Positions 8,400-17,766 of a DNA stretch of 64,000 bases are shown here, one piece after another. A model generated the notes under the pieces. It had not been told where the DNA came from. It ran no database searches and was given only the letters and a program-made list of their open reading frames with translations. Both the position numbers and the translations under genes were made by a program. Positions within the stretch are counted from its first letter, which is position 1. Every line of letters starts with the position of its first letter. Origin of the DNA: Variovorax paradoxus (GTDB lineage Bacteria; Pseudomonadota; Gammaproteobacteria; Burkholderiales; Burkholderiaceae_C); assembly GCF_018614955.1 (NCBI RefSeq), contig NZ_JAGGNV010000019.1, positions 59,885 to 123,884 of the forward strand. Reading direction: 5' to 3'.

Positions 8400-9560
8400 T
8401 TACTTGATGAAGGCCTTGCGCGATCCGTCCTCGAACACCTCGTCGTCGCGCTCGGGCTTGCCCTCGGCATCCCAGGTCCGTTCGCGCGTGACCCGGCCCT
8501 TGTCGTCGTAGATCGATTCGGCCATCAACGTGGCCTTGTCGCTGAAGCGCTGGTGGGTGCCGACGGCGATGCGGCGGACCCGGTCGACCAGCAGGAAGCG
8601 CCCGAGCGCGGCGCGCTGGCCGTTGTCGTGGAATTCGGTGATCTCCACCTGGCGCGCATCGCCGGCCGTGCCGTAGCTGGCCTTGCTGCGCGGCTGCCCG
8701 TTGAGGTAATAGCTCTCGTCGCTCTGCGCTTCGCCGGCCGCGTTCCAGCGCTGATCGCGCACCAGCGTGCCCCTCTCCGAGAAGTCCTGCTCGCGCTGCT
8801 TGATCGCGCCGCGCTCGACCAGCAGGAAGACCACCTCGCGGCGCTTGACCCCTTCGGAGGACCAGCGCCGTTCGGTGCGCAGGTTGCCGTTGATCTCGTC
8901 CTGCACCGAAGGCTTGCCGTTGTCGTAGAGCTCCTCGCTGCGCACCCGCTTGCCGGCTGCATAGGCCAGGCGCGAACGCAGAATGCCCTTGCTGTCGAAC
9001 AACTCCACCTGCGAGGGCCCGTTCACGAAGCCGCACAGCCGCACGTCGTCGACCGCCGGCGCCAGCATCGGCTTGTCGCCGCAGCGCAGCGCCGACAGCT
9101 GGCCGCGCTCGGTGAACTCGGCCGAGGCGCGTTCGCCCGGCTCGGCATAGAAGCCGATGCGGCGCACCTGGCCGCCGGGGTGGAAGCTGCGCGTCAGGCC
9201 CGTCTCGTGTCCGTTCTCGTAGGTCGCCTCGCGCAACACGCCGCCGGTGGGCGAGAACTCGCGCGCCCGGCCCTGCATGTTGCCGTTGGCGTTGAGGCTG
9301 TGTTCCTTCAAGAGCCTGCCCTTGTCGTAGTGGCGCACCAGGCCCATGAAGACGCCGTTCTGGATCTGCTGCTCGCGCATCAGCTCGCCACTGCCGCGGT
9401 TCTTGCAGCGCATGAGGCCGGTCTTGCCTGCGGTGGTGTTGCCGTTCGCCGGATTCACGCTCTGGCCGTTGAGCTCGCAGTCCTGCACCGCGTGCGCGGC
9501 AGGATGGAAGAGGGCGGCAAGTACGGCAACAAGACCGGCAATGCGCAGAGAAGTAGCCAT
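8400..9560 (-). CDS. exported MORN-variant repeat protein (YwqK-like)
   Basis: A 386-residue protein with a signal peptide (LRIAGLVAVLAALFHPAAHA) and then repeated segments of about 23 residues of the kind G-x-x-R-x-E-x-x-Y-x-N-G, e.g. LREATYENGHETG, VRSEELYDNGKPS, AQSDESYYLNGQPRS, RVTRERTWDAEGKPE. This is the MORN-variant repeat found in proteins labelled YwqK-family antitoxin. No partner toxin is next to it and the signal peptide argues for an envelope role. Four early Cys residues (CELNG, MRCKN, LRCGD, VRLCG) may form disulfides. Confidence 0.75.
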   Translation of the reverse strand: MATSLRIAGLVAVLAALFHPAAHAVQDCELNGQSVNPANGNTTAGKTGLMRCKNRGSGELMREQQIQNGVFMGLVRHYDKGRLLKEHSLNANGNMQGRAREFSPTGGVLREATYENGHETGLTRSFHPGGQVRRIGFYAEPGERASAEFTERGQLSALRCGDKPMLAPAVDDVRLCGFVNGPSQVELFDSKGILRSRLAYAAGKRVRSEELYDNGKPSVQDEINGNLRTERRWSSEGVKRREVVFLLVERGAIKQREQDFSERGTLVRDQRWNAAGEAQSDESYYLNGQPRSKASYGTAGDARQVEITEFHDNGQRAALGRFLLVDRVRRIAVGTHQRFSDKATLMAESIYDDKGRVTRERTWDAEGKPERDDEVFEDGSRKAFIK

Positions 9561-9583
9561 GGCGAAGCGGATGAGAGTTCAGC

Positions 9584-9997
9584 TCATGCGTCGTAGACGC
9601 TGTCCAGCGATCGGAATCCTTTCGCCTCGATCGGGTTGCCAAAGGGGTCGCAGAAGAACATCGTCCATTGCTCGCCCGGCTGGCCTTCGAAGCGGACCTG
9701 CGGCTTCAGCACGAAGTCGGCACCGGCCACCTGCAGGCGCTCGGCCAGCGCGCGCCACGCGGGCAGCTCGAGCACGATGCCGAAGTGCGGCATCGGCACC
9801 ATCGCGTCGCCGACGCGGCCGGTGCGCGAGGTAGCGAAGGGCTCGCCGAGATGCAGCGAGATCTGGTGGCCGAAGAAGTCGAAATCGACCCAGGTGCCGG
9901 TGCTGCGCCCTTCGGCACAGCCGAGCAGGCCGCCGTAGAAGCGCCGCGCCTCGTCGAGATCGCGGACATGGAAGGCAAGGTGAAATATGCTGCGCAT
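9584..9997 (-). CDS. VOC-superfamily (glyoxalase/dioxygenase-like) protein
   Basis: A 137-residue single VOC domain: IFHLAFHVRDLDEARRFYGG with a metal-ligand His in the first strand, DFDFFGHQISLHLGEP in the middle and WTMFFCDPFGNPIEAKGFRS at the end, carrying the usual DPxGNxIE motif. The family includes glyoxalases, dioxygenases and antibiotic-binding proteins; the reaction here cannot be told. The ATG at 9997 fits the domain start exactly. It is divergent from the PLP enzyme gene beginning at 10035. Confidence 0.82.
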   Translation of the reverse strand: MRSIFHLAFHVRDLDEARRFYGGLLGCAEGRSTGTWVDFDFFGHQISLHLGEPFATSRTGRVGDAMVPMPHFGIVLELPAWRALAERLQVAGADFVLKPQVRFEGQPGEQWTMFFCDPFGNPIEAKGFRSLDSVYDA

Positions 9998-10034
9998 GTA
10001 ACAAGCATAGCCGTGCTGCCTTGCTTTGACACCC

Positions 10035-11300
10035 ATGGATACAACTCCGATGACCTCGCCCTCCGACGCTTCCGCCCCTGATCCGACCACCCGGCTGTTG
10101 CACGCCGACCGCCGCTTCGGCGTCGAGGAAGGCGGCGTGCACATGGCGGTGCACCCGTCGGTGCAGTACGGCTACGAGCGCGTCGAGGACCTGATCGGCG
10201 TGTTCCAGGGCACGCTGAAGAACCGCTTCAACTACGCGCGCCAGGGCACGCCGACCACCGCCGCGCTGGAGGCCAAGCTCACGGCGCTCGAGGAGGGCCT
10301 GGGCACCGTGTGCTTCGCGACCGGCATGGCCGCGGTTTCGGCCGTGTTCCTGACCTTGCTGCGCGCGGGCGATCACCTGGTCGCGAGCCGCCACCTGTTC
10401 GGCAACACCCACAGCGTGCTGGGCACGCTCCAGGGGCTGGGCATTCAAGTGAGCCTGGTCGATGCGTCGGCGGCGACTGCCGTGGCCGATGCGCTCACGC
10501 CCGCGACCCGCATGGTGTTCGTCGAAACCATCGCCAATCCCGGCACGCAGGTGCCCGACCTGGCCGGCATCGGCCGTCTCTGCGCGGACCGCGGCCTCGT
10601 CTACGTGGTGGACAACACCATCACCTCGCCGGCCCTGTTCCGGCCGAAGACGGTGGGCGCGAGCCTGTCGGTCAACTCGCTGACCAAGACCATCGCCGGC
10701 CACGGCAACGCGCTCGGCGGTGCGGTGACCGACACCGGCCTCTTCGACTGGAGCAGCTTCCCCAACATCTTTGCCGGCTATCGCCAGGGCGATGCGAAGC
10801 AGTGGGGCCTCGTGCAATTGCGCAAGAAGGGGCTGCGCGACCTGGGCGGCTCGCTGAGCTCCGACCATGCCCACCGCATCGCCGTCGGCGCCGAAACCCT
10901 GGCCCTGCGCGTCGCGCAGAGCAGCGCGACGGCGCTGGCGTTGGCGCGTTTCCTGGAAAGCCATCCGGCGGTGGCGCGCGTGCACTACCCGATGCTCGAG
11001 TCGCATCCGCAACATGCATTGGCGCGCGCACATTTCGGCTCGGGCGCCTGGCTGTTGTCCTTCGAGCTGCGGGATCCGCAGGCCTGCATTCCGGTCATCA
11101 ACCGGCTGCAGATCCCGATCAAGGCCACCGGCATGGGCGATACGCGCACGTTGATCATTCCGGTGGCGCCGACCATCTTCTGGGAGGCGGGCCCCGCGAG
11201 GCGGGCCGAGATGGGCATCGCGGAGGGCCTGATTCGCGTCTCGGTCGGGCTCGAGCGCGAGAGCGACCTGGTCGCAGATTTCGCGGCGGCGCTGGCATGA
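10035..11300 (+). CDS. cystathionine gamma-synthase family PLP enzyme
   Basis: A 421-residue fold-type-I PLP enzyme of the Cys/Met-metabolism family. Seen are VCFATGMAAVSAVFLTLL (cofactor phosphate binding), YVVDNTITSPALFRPK (PLP-ring Asp), the Schiff-base lysine in VNSLTKTIAGHGNA, and GLIRVSVGLE near the end. Members form or cleave C-S bonds (cystathionine, O-acetylhomoserine or methionine). The active-site loop differs from the usual SxTKYxxGHSD (here LTKTIAGHGN), so the substrate is uncertain. The ATG at 10035 was preferred to an upstream TTG. The last bases overlap the TraB-type start in ATGA. Confidence 0.8.
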   Translation: MDTTPMTSPSDASAPDPTTRLLHADRRFGVEEGGVHMAVHPSVQYGYERVEDLIGVFQGTLKNRFNYARQGTPTTAALEAKLTALEEGLGTVCFATGMAAVSAVFLTLLRAGDHLVASRHLFGNTHSVLGTLQGLGIQVSLVDASAATAVADALTPATRMVFVETIANPGTQVPDLAGIGRLCADRGLVYVVDNTITSPALFRPKTVGASLSVNSLTKTIAGHGNALGGAVTDTGLFDWSSFPNIFAGYRQGDAKQWGLVQLRKKGLRDLGGSLSSDHAHRIAVGAETLALRVAQSSATALALARFLESHPAVARVHYPMLESHPQHALARAHFGSGAWLLSFELRDPQACIPVINRLQIPIKATGMGDTRTLIIPVAPTIFWEAGPARRAEMGIAEGLIRVSVGLERESDLVADFAAALA

Positions 11301-12286
11301 GCCGCGCCTGGGTTTCCCGCCTGCTTGCTCTGGCCCTGGCGTGGCTTTGTGCGAGCGCGACGCTGGCCATGGCGGCCGACGAAGGCAGCATCAAGCCCTT
11401 CTGCCCGCCCCCGGCCGCCATGCCCGACCTGTCGGCCGAGGCCATGCGGCGCACGATGCAGCAGGCGGTCGACCGCGGCCTCCTGTGGCGCATCGAGAAG
11501 GACGGCCGCACGTCCTGGCTCTATGGCACCATGCACCTGGGCAAGGCCGAGTGGATGGTTCCGGGGCCGCGCGTGCTGCGCGCGCTGATGCAGAGCGACA
11601 CGCTGGCGCTCGAACTCGACCTGCTCGATCCGGCGACGCTGGCCGTGTTCAGTGCGCCGGCCGACTCGGCCGCCAGCGCGCGCGTGCTCACGCCGGAACG
11701 ACAGCGCCGCCTCGACCGGCAAGCCGCCGCCGCCTGCCTGCCCCAGGGCGCGCTGGCCCGGCTGCGGCCGATCCTGCAAGTCACGACGCTGTCGATGCTC
11801 GCGGCGCGCTCCGAGGGCCTGTATGGCGACTACGGCAGCGAGGCCTTCCTCGCGGGCCTGGCGCGCGCCCGCGGCAAGCCCATCGTCGCGCTCGAAAGCG
11901 CGGCCGACCAGTTGAAGACGCTCAGCGGGGATTCCGAGGCGGAGGAGGGCGAGCAGATCGACCAGGCCCTCGACGAACTCGAATCGGGCCGCACCGGCGC
12001 ATTGGCGGGCGAGCTGGCGCAGGCCTGGGCGCGCAACGACTGGCCCCGGCTCGACCGCTACACGCAGTGGTGCGACTGCGCGCGCACGCCCGCCGACCGG
12101 CGCGCGCTCAAGCGCCTGCTCGATGACCGCAACCCCGGGCTGGCCAACGGCATCGCGCGCCTGCATGCGCGGGGCCAGCGCGTGTTCGGCGCGGTCGGCG
12201 CGCTGCACATGGTCGGCCCCACGGGCCTGCCGGCGCTGCTGGCGGCGCGCGGCTTTCGCGTGACGGCGGTGGTTCCCGGCCCTTGA
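11297..12286 (+). CDS. TraB/GumN (Tiki) family exported protein
   Basis: A 329-residue protein with a signal peptide (LLALALAWLCASATLAMA). TSWLYGTMHLGKAEW carries the first GxxH motif, IVALESAADQLKTL the conserved Glu region, and RVFGAVGALHMVGPTGLPAL the second GxxH motif. TraB/GumN domains are thought to be metal-dependent peptidases. The ATG overlaps the stop of the PLP enzyme by 4 bp, so they are probably co-transcribed, although no functional link is evident. Confidence 0.8.
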   Translation: MSRAWVSRLLALALAWLCASATLAMAADEGSIKPFCPPPAAMPDLSAEAMRRTMQQAVDRGLLWRIEKDGRTSWLYGTMHLGKAEWMVPGPRVLRALMQSDTLALELDLLDPATLAVFSAPADSAASARVLTPERQRRLDRQAAAACLPQGALARLRPILQVTTLSMLAARSEGLYGDYGSEAFLAGLARARGKPIVALESAADQLKTLSGDSEAEEGEQIDQALDELESGRTGALAGELAQAWARNDWPRLDRYTQWCDCARTPADRRALKRLLDDRNPGLANGIARLHARGQRVFGAVGALHMVGPTGLPALLAARGFRVTAVVPGP

Positions 12287-12315
12287 GCGCGGGACTGGCC
12301 GATAATCGCCGCCTC

Positions 12316-12669
12316 ATGTCCTGCCTGCGCCACGCCCACCACCTCGGCCGCCTCGTGCTGCTGTGGTTCGCGCTGTCGCTGGGCGTGGCGGTCGCCTCGC
12401 CGATCGTGAATCCGCAGGCGGTGGAACTGGTCTGTTCCAGCGCCGGCGCCGTCAAGATGGTCGTGCAGACCGACGACGGCGCGCAGGAACTGGGCATGAG
12501 CCACATGGACTGCCCGCTGTGCATGCTGACCGGCGCGCCGCCGCCCATGGCGGCGGTCGCACTGCCGAGTCCTCTTCCGCTGGCCCATGCGGTCCAGCCC
12601 ATTCCGGCCGCGCGCATCGCCGCGGCCACCGCCGCGCCGCTGCCCGCGCGCGGGCCTCCAGCGCTCTGA
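12316..12669 (+). CDS. DUF2946 family protein, copper-cluster member
   Basis: A 117-residue protein with an N-terminal hydrophobic helix (LVLLWFALSLGVAVASP) and the motif HMDCPLCMLTG (about residues 62-72), which is the DUF2946 signature and a likely soft-metal site. DUF2946 genes are commonly found before copper TonB receptors and PCu(A)C chaperones, as here. The ATG at 12316 was chosen; a TTG at 12283 would overlap the previous gene. A GATAAT hexamer lies only 9 bp before this ATG, so transcription may begin almost at the start codon. Confidence 0.7.
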   Translation: MSCLRHAHHLGRLVLLWFALSLGVAVASPIVNPQAVELVCSSAGAVKMVVQTDDGAQELGMSHMDCPLCMLTGAPPPMAAVALPSPLPLAHAVQPIPAARIAAATAAPLPARGPPAL

Positions 12670-12772
12670 GCTTTTCTTCGAATCCGTAGCGCAGTGCGCC
12701 CGCAGCAAGGGCGCCCGCGCGCGAACTTCCTAGCAATGCACCGGCGCCATGCGGCGCCGAGGAGCGCTTTCC

Positions 12773-15088
12773 ATGAACAAGAAAACCGTGCTGTCGCTCG
12801 CCTTGAGTGTGGCTTTTCCCTGGCTGGCCGCGCCCGTGCTGGCCCAGACCGCCGCGCCGGCGGATGACGCTCCCGAGCGCATCAAGTCGCTCGGCGTGGT
12901 GACCGTCACCGGCGGCCGGCCGACCTCGCTGCCGACGCAGATTCCCACCACCATCGAGGGCGTGACGCGCGAGGAGATCGAGACCCGCATCAACGCCACC
13001 GACAGCGAAGACGCGCTCAAGTACCTGCCGAGCCTCCTGGTGCGCAAGCGCTACATCGGCGACTACAACCACGCGATCCTGTCGACGCGCGCCTCGGGCA
13101 CCGGCAACAGCGCGCGCTCTGCGGTGTATGCCGACGGCATCCTGCTGTCGAACTACCTCGGCAACGGCATCGCCAACGGCACCAACTACGCGCCGCGCTG
13201 GGGCCTGGTCACGCCCGAGGAGATCGAACGCGTGGACGTGATGTACGGTCCGTTCTCGGCCGCCTACCCCGGCAACTCGGCGGGCGCAGTGGTCGACTAC
13301 GTGACGCGCATGCCGACGAAGCTCGAGGCGCACGTCAAGGCCGGCTATTCGTCGCAGCCCAACGACCTGTACAACACCCGCCAGACCTTCAACAGCTGGC
13401 AGACCAGCGCCTCGCTCGGCAGCCGAAGCGGCGACTGGTCCTGGTGGATCGACCTGAACCGCAGCGACAGCCACGGCCAGCCGCTGACTTTCACCACCGC
13501 CACCGTGGCCTCCGGCGCCGTGAGCCGCAGCGGGACGCCCGTGGCCGGCTTCGTGCCCGGCCTGAACACCACCAACATGCCGTGGTACGTCCTCGGCACC
13601 GGCACGGCGTACCACACGGTGCAGGACCACGCGAAGCTCAAGCTGGCCTACGACTTCTCACCGACCCTGCGCGCCACCTACACCCTGGGCTGGTGGCAGA
13701 ACAGCGCCGAGGGCCGGCCCGACAGCTACCTGCGCAACGCGGCCGGCCAGCCCGTCTACAGCGGCGCGGTCAACATCGGCGGCCGCAGCTACACGCTGGC
13801 GCCCACCGCCTTCCCGCTCACCGACGACAGCCAGACGCACGTGATGCACGGGTTCTCGGTCAAGAGCAACACGCGGGGCGAGTGGGACTGGGAAGTGGCA
13901 GCGAGCCTGTACGACTACGCCAAGGACAAGCAGCGCACGCCGGCGGTGGCGCTGCCGTTTGCGGCCATCGGCGGTGCCGGCACGCTGCAGGATCAGGACG
14001 GCACCGGCTGGAACACGCTGGCGGCCAAGAGCACCTGGCGGCCGCAGGGCATGGCCGGCGCCCACATCGTCGACTTCGGCGTCGGCCGCGATGCATACGA
14101 GTTGCGGATCCTGAAGACGAACGTCCTGGGCAATTGGCAGGATGGCGCGCCGTTCTCGCCGGTGAGCAAGGTCGGCGGTCGCAGCGAAACCTTCAGCGCC
14201 TGGGCGCAGGACACCTGGTCCTTCGCGCCGAAGTGGAAGGCGGTGCTCGGCCTGCGCTACGAGGATTGGAAGGCGACGGGCGGCCTCACCGCCACGGCGA
14301 CCAGTTTTCAGTCCTATGCAAAGCGTGGCGAATCGGATGTCTCGCCCAAGGCCGCATTGGCGTATCAGCTGAGCGCAGATACCGTGCTCAAGGCTTCGCT
14401 GGGTCGCGCGGTGCGCTTTCCCACCGTCGGCGAGCTCTACGGCGCGACCTCGGGTGGTGCGCTGTCCTTCGTCAACGACCCGAATCTCAAGCCCGAGAAA
14501 TCATGGACCGGCGAGCTCTCGGCCGAGAAAGATCTGGGCAACGGCCTGGCGCGCGCCACGCTGTTCCACGAGACCACGCGCGACGCGCTCTACAACCAGC
14601 TCATCGCGGGCTCCACGGTCTCGCGCGTGCAGAACGTCGACAAGGTGCGCACCACCGGCATGGAGCTCGCCTATACCGGCCAGGACGTATTCGTGAAGGG
14701 CGTGGACCTCGGCGCCAGCCTGACCTACGCCGACTCGAAGATCGTGGCCAACGCCGCCTTGCCGGCCAGCGTCGGCAAATGGCAGCCGCGCGTACCGCGT
14801 TGGCGCTCCACGGTCTACGCCACCTACAAGCCCGATGCTCGCTGGGCCTTCACCGTGGCCGCGCGCTACAGCGGGCGGCAATACTCGAACCTGGACAACA
14901 GCGACGTCAACGCCTTCGCCTACTTCGGCGCCAGCAAGTACTTCACGGTCGACCTGCGCGTGCGCTATCAGATCGACAAGCGCTGGTCGGCCGCCTTCGG
15001 CATCGACAACGCCAACAACTACCAATACTGGAACTTTCACCCCTACCCGCAGCGCACCTACAGCGCTGAACTCCGTTTCGACCTGTAG
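12773..15088 (+). CDS. TonB-dependent receptor, probable outer-membrane copper transporter
   Basis: A 771-residue outer-membrane protein: signal peptide ending APVLAQ, a TonB-box-like VVTVTGG stretch, a plug domain (TDSEDALKYLPSLLVRKRYI, VDVMYGPFSAAYPGNSAGAV) and a long beta-barrel ending in the terminal aromatic RTYSAELRFDL. GAGGAG at about 12758 supports the start. A DUF2946 protein lies before it and a PCu(A)C copper chaperone follows 28 bp after its stop, which points to copper import, as for OprC/NosA-type receptors. The ligand is inferred from neighbours only. Confidence 0.82.
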   Translation: MNKKTVLSLALSVAFPWLAAPVLAQTAAPADDAPERIKSLGVVTVTGGRPTSLPTQIPTTIEGVTREEIETRINATDSEDALKYLPSLLVRKRYIGDYNHAILSTRASGTGNSARSAVYADGILLSNYLGNGIANGTNYAPRWGLVTPEEIERVDVMYGPFSAAYPGNSAGAVVDYVTRMPTKLEAHVKAGYSSQPNDLYNTRQTFNSWQTSASLGSRSGDWSWWIDLNRSDSHGQPLTFTTATVASGAVSRSGTPVAGFVPGLNTTNMPWYVLGTGTAYHTVQDHAKLKLAYDFSPTLRATYTLGWWQNSAEGRPDSYLRNAAGQPVYSGAVNIGGRSYTLAPTAFPLTDDSQTHVMHGFSVKSNTRGEWDWEVAASLYDYAKDKQRTPAVALPFAAIGGAGTLQDQDGTGWNTLAAKSTWRPQGMAGAHIVDFGVGRDAYELRILKTNVLGNWQDGAPFSPVSKVGGRSETFSAWAQDTWSFAPKWKAVLGLRYEDWKATGGLTATATSFQSYAKRGESDVSPKAALAYQLSADTVLKASLGRAVRFPTVGELYGATSGGALSFVNDPNLKPEKSWTGELSAEKDLGNGLARATLFHETTRDALYNQLIAGSTVSRVQNVDKVRTTGMELAYTGQDVFVKGVDLGASLTYADSKIVANAALPASVGKWQPRVPRWRSTVYATYKPDARWAFTVAARYSGRQYSNLDNSDVNAFAYFGASKYFTVDLRVRYQIDKRWSAAFGIDNANNYQYWNFHPYPQRTYSAELRFDL

Positions 15089-15116
15089 CTCACACTCTCC
15101 GCCAAGGACCTCTCCC

Positions 15117-15608
15117 ATGAAGCATTCGAAGACCCTGCTCAAGACCCTGGCGCTCTGCGCCGCGCTGGCCGGCGCCGCCGGCGCCTTCTCCCAAACACCC
15201 GCTGCCGTCCAGGTGCGCGACGCCTGGGTGCGCCAGTCGGTACCCGGCCAGAGCGGGACCGGCGCTTTCATGAAGCTCACCGCGCCGGCCGGCGCGCGGC
15301 TGGTCGGCGTCTCGACGCCCGCGGCCGGTGTCGCGGAAGTCCACGAAATGAAGATGGATGGCGACACGATGCGCATGCGCGCCGTGCCGGGCCTCGATCT
15401 GCCGGCCGGCAAGACCATCGAGCTCAAGCCCGGCGGCTACCACCTGATGCTGATGGACCTGAAGCAGCCGCTGGCCAAGGGCGCCAGCGTGCCCTTGACG
15501 CTGCGCTTCGAGGACGCCAAGGGCCAGTCGAGCACGCTGGAACTCAAGCTGCCGGTGGGTGCGCCGGCCGATGCCGCGCCGGCGCCGGCGCACGACCACA
15601 AGCACTGA
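15117..15608 (+). CDS. periplasmic copper chaperone PCu(A)C
   Basis: A 163-residue protein with a signal peptide and a DUF461 (PCuAC) domain. The Met/His copper(I) site is visible as VHEMKMDGDTMRMR and GGYHLMLMDL, and the C-terminus has an extra His-rich tail (HDHKH) that could bind copper(II). These chaperones deliver copper to the CuA/CuB sites of cytochrome c oxidase. It is the last gene of the copper set and follows the TonB receptor by 28 bp. Confidence 0.88.
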   Translation: MKHSKTLLKTLALCAALAGAAGAFSQTPAAVQVRDAWVRQSVPGQSGTGAFMKLTAPAGARLVGVSTPAAGVAEVHEMKMDGDTMRMRAVPGLDLPAGKTIELKPGGYHLMLMDLKQPLAKGASVPLTLRFEDAKGQSSTLELKLPVGAPADAAPAPAHDHKH

Positions 15609-15692
15609 GCTTTGGCGCATGCTCGCGCGACAAAAGCGCATGCCCTTGGAGTAAGCTGCCTGGACAAGAACCACTCTCCAGGAGACCTCCCC

Positions 15693-16454
15693 ATGAGCGA
15701 CGCGAGCAAGCCTTTCGCCTTCAGCCAGTTCGTCCCGGGCTTCGATTTCCTGCAGAGCCTCGCGGGCGGTGCGGCGGGGAGCGCGAGCACGGTGCCCGGC
15801 ATGCCCAGCCTGTCGAATTGGGTGGCGCCGACCTTGAGCGTCGAGGAGGTCGACAAGCGCATCCAGGAACTCAAGACCGTGCAGTACTGGCTGGAGCAGA
15901 ACGGCCATGCGCTCAAGGCCACCATCCAGGCGCTCGAGGTGCAGAAGATGACGCTCTCGACGCTGCGCGGAATGAACGTGCGCATGGAAGATCTGGCCAA
16001 CGCCTTCACGCGCCAGGCCACGGCGCCCGCCGCCGCAGCGCCGGCCCCGCCGCCTGCGCCGGAGCCGGCTGATGACCCCGAGGACGAACCCGAAGACATC
16101 GAGGCCGAGGCGCCGGTCGCTGCGGTCAAGCGCAACGGGCGCGGCAAGACATCGGCGACTGGCGCGGCCTCGTCGGACGCCGCGGCCGGCGTGGTCGATC
16201 CGCTGCAGTGGTGGGGGGCGCTCACGCAGCAGTTCCAGCAAATCGCCAGCTCGGCCTTGCAGGATGCGTCCCAGCTGAAAATGCCGGACATGGCCAAGCC
16301 GCTCGCCGATGCGGTCGACGAGGCGATGGGCGCCGCATCGGGCAAGAAGCCGGCACGCAAGACGGCCGCGTCCGCCACGAAGAAGGTGCCGGCTGCGACC
16401 GGCGCGGCCAGAAAATCCACGGCGCCGGCGCGCAAGCGAGCGCGCGGACGCTGA
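15693..16454 (+). CDS. phaM: PhaM, polyhydroxyalkanoate granule regulatory protein
   Basis: A 253-residue protein: a conserved N-terminal FAFSQFVPGFDFLQSL segment, a helical region (LSVEEVDKRIQELKTVQYWL), an acidic Pro/Ala linker, a second hydrophobic element VVDPLQWWGALTQQFQQIAS, and a Lys/Ala-rich basic C-terminus of histone-like repeats (KKPARKTAASATKK). This matches PhaM of Cupriavidus, which activates PHB synthase PhaC and ties granules to the nucleoid through the basic tail. AGGAGA at about 15679 supports the start. No other pha genes are in the window. Confidence 0.82.
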   Translation: MSDASKPFAFSQFVPGFDFLQSLAGGAAGSASTVPGMPSLSNWVAPTLSVEEVDKRIQELKTVQYWLEQNGHALKATIQALEVQKMTLSTLRGMNVRMEDLANAFTRQATAPAAAAPAPPPAPEPADDPEDEPEDIEAEAPVAAVKRNGRGKTSATGAASSDAAAGVVDPLQWWGALTQQFQQIASSALQDASQLKMPDMAKPLADAVDEAMGAASGKKPARKTAASATKKVPAATGAARKSTAPARKRARGR

Positions 16455-16488
16455 TTCCCCAACTCAACCCTGCCAGAGAGCCGAGTCC

Positions 16489-17757
16489 ATGAAGCTGTTT
16501 CCCTCCGGTCACGCCACCCATCCGCAATGGCGCATGGCGGCCGGGCTCGTGCTGGCCCAATTGCGGGCGCAGATGGCGTTGCCCGACTACGCACGTTCGC
16601 CCACGCTGGGTCTGCTCTACATCACCGACCACTACGCGGAGGATGCGCAGGAAATCCTCGATCATCTCGGGGCCGAGCTGCCCGAGATCACCGACTGGTC
16701 GGGCACCGTGGGCATCGGCGTCTCGGCCAACAACGCCGAGTACTTCGACGAACCGGCACTCAGCGTGATGCTGTGCCAGCTGCCGAGCGACCAGTACCGC
16801 GTGTTCTCGGGCGTGGCGCCGCTCGCCGGCACCGAGATGAGCGGCTTCGCGGCGCACACGGCGCTGGTGCATGCCGACCCGGCTACGCCCGAACTCGCCG
16901 AGCTGATCGCCGAGATGGCGGGCCGCACCGACACCGGCTACCTGTTCGGCGGCCTTTCCTCGGGCCGCGCCGGATCGCTGCAGTTCGCCATCGGCGGCAA
17001 CGGCAACATCCGCGGCCACGGCGCCGCGGGCGGCGTGTTCTCGGGCGGACTCTCGGGCGTGGTGTTCGGCGAAGGCGTGCGCGTGGTCTCCCGCGTCACC
17101 CAGGGCTGTCAGCCCGTGTCGCGCGAGCGCGTGATCACCGAGGCCGACGGCAACCTGCTGCTGAAGCTCGATGGCGAACCGGCGCTCGACGTGCTGCTGG
17201 CAGAGCTCGGCGTTTCGCTGGAAGCGCCGCAGGAGGCGATCGATGCCGTGCGCGCCACCTTGGTCGGCCTGGTCGATGCCGGCAGCGACAGCATCCGGCG
17301 CACCGGCGACCTCGGCGCCGACGTGCTGGTGCGCCACATCATCGGCCTCGACCCCACGCGTCGCGGCGTCGCGATCGCCGACACGGCCGAAGCCGGCATG
17401 CGCATGACCTTCTGCCGCCGCAACGCGCAGGCCGCGCGCGCCGACCTGATGCGCGTGTGCGCCGAGGTCCGCGAAGAGCTCGAACCGCAGGAGCAGACGC
17501 TCGCCACCGCGCGCGCCGTCGCGGCCGGCGAGGCCGAGGCCGCGCCCCATCCGGCGCGCCGCATCGCCGGTGCCGTGTACGTGAGCTGCTCGGGCCGCGG
17601 CGGCCCGCATTTCGGTGCGCCCGGGGCCGAGCTGCAGATCGTGCGCCATGCACTCGGCGACGTGCCGCTGGTCGGCTTCTTCGCCGCCGGCGAGATCGCG
17701 CGCCATCACCTCTACGGCTACACGGGCGTGCTGACCGTGTTCACTGCCGACGACTGA
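16489..17757 (+). CDS. FIST-domain sensory protein
   Basis: A 422-residue soluble protein. The N-terminal half matches the FIST N domain (LGLLYITDHYAEDAQEIL, YLFGGLSSGRAG, GGVFSGGLSGVVFGEGVRVV), and the C-terminal half FIST C (GAVYVSCSGRGGPHFGAPGA, VPLVGFFAAGEIA). FIST domains are thought to bind small ligands such as amino acids and usually feed signalling proteins; this one stands alone. It follows phaM by 34 bp on the same strand and is convergent with the M20 gene. Confidence 0.82.
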   Translation: MKLFPSGHATHPQWRMAAGLVLAQLRAQMALPDYARSPTLGLLYITDHYAEDAQEILDHLGAELPEITDWSGTVGIGVSANNAEYFDEPALSVMLCQLPSDQYRVFSGVAPLAGTEMSGFAAHTALVHADPATPELAELIAEMAGRTDTGYLFGGLSSGRAGSLQFAIGGNGNIRGHGAAGGVFSGGLSGVVFGEGVRVVSRVTQGCQPVSRERVITEADGNLLLKLDGEPALDVLLAELGVSLEAPQEAIDAVRATLVGLVDAGSDSIRRTGDLGADVLVRHIIGLDPTRRGVAIADTAEAGMRMTFCRRNAQAARADLMRVCAEVREELEPQEQTLATARAVAAGEAEAAPHPARRIAGAVYVSCSGRGGPHFGAPGAELQIVRHALGDVPLVGFFAAGEIARHHLYGYTGVLTVFTADD

Positions 17758-17766
17758 AGACGCGGC

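Noticed and set aside
8400..9560. Toxin-antitoxin module suggested by the YwqK-like repeat protein
   Set aside because: The protein has a signal peptide and there is no toxin-like gene beside it; the antitoxin name of the family is not evidence here.
10026..10034. Upstream TTG start for the cystathionine-gamma-synthase-family gene
   Set aside because: It adds only three residues; the ATG at 10035 is the simpler choice.
12743..12758. GGCGCC-ATGC-GGCGCC hairpin before the copper receptor gene
   Set aside because: Only six GC-only pairs with no T-run or known site; such motifs arise often by chance at this base composition.
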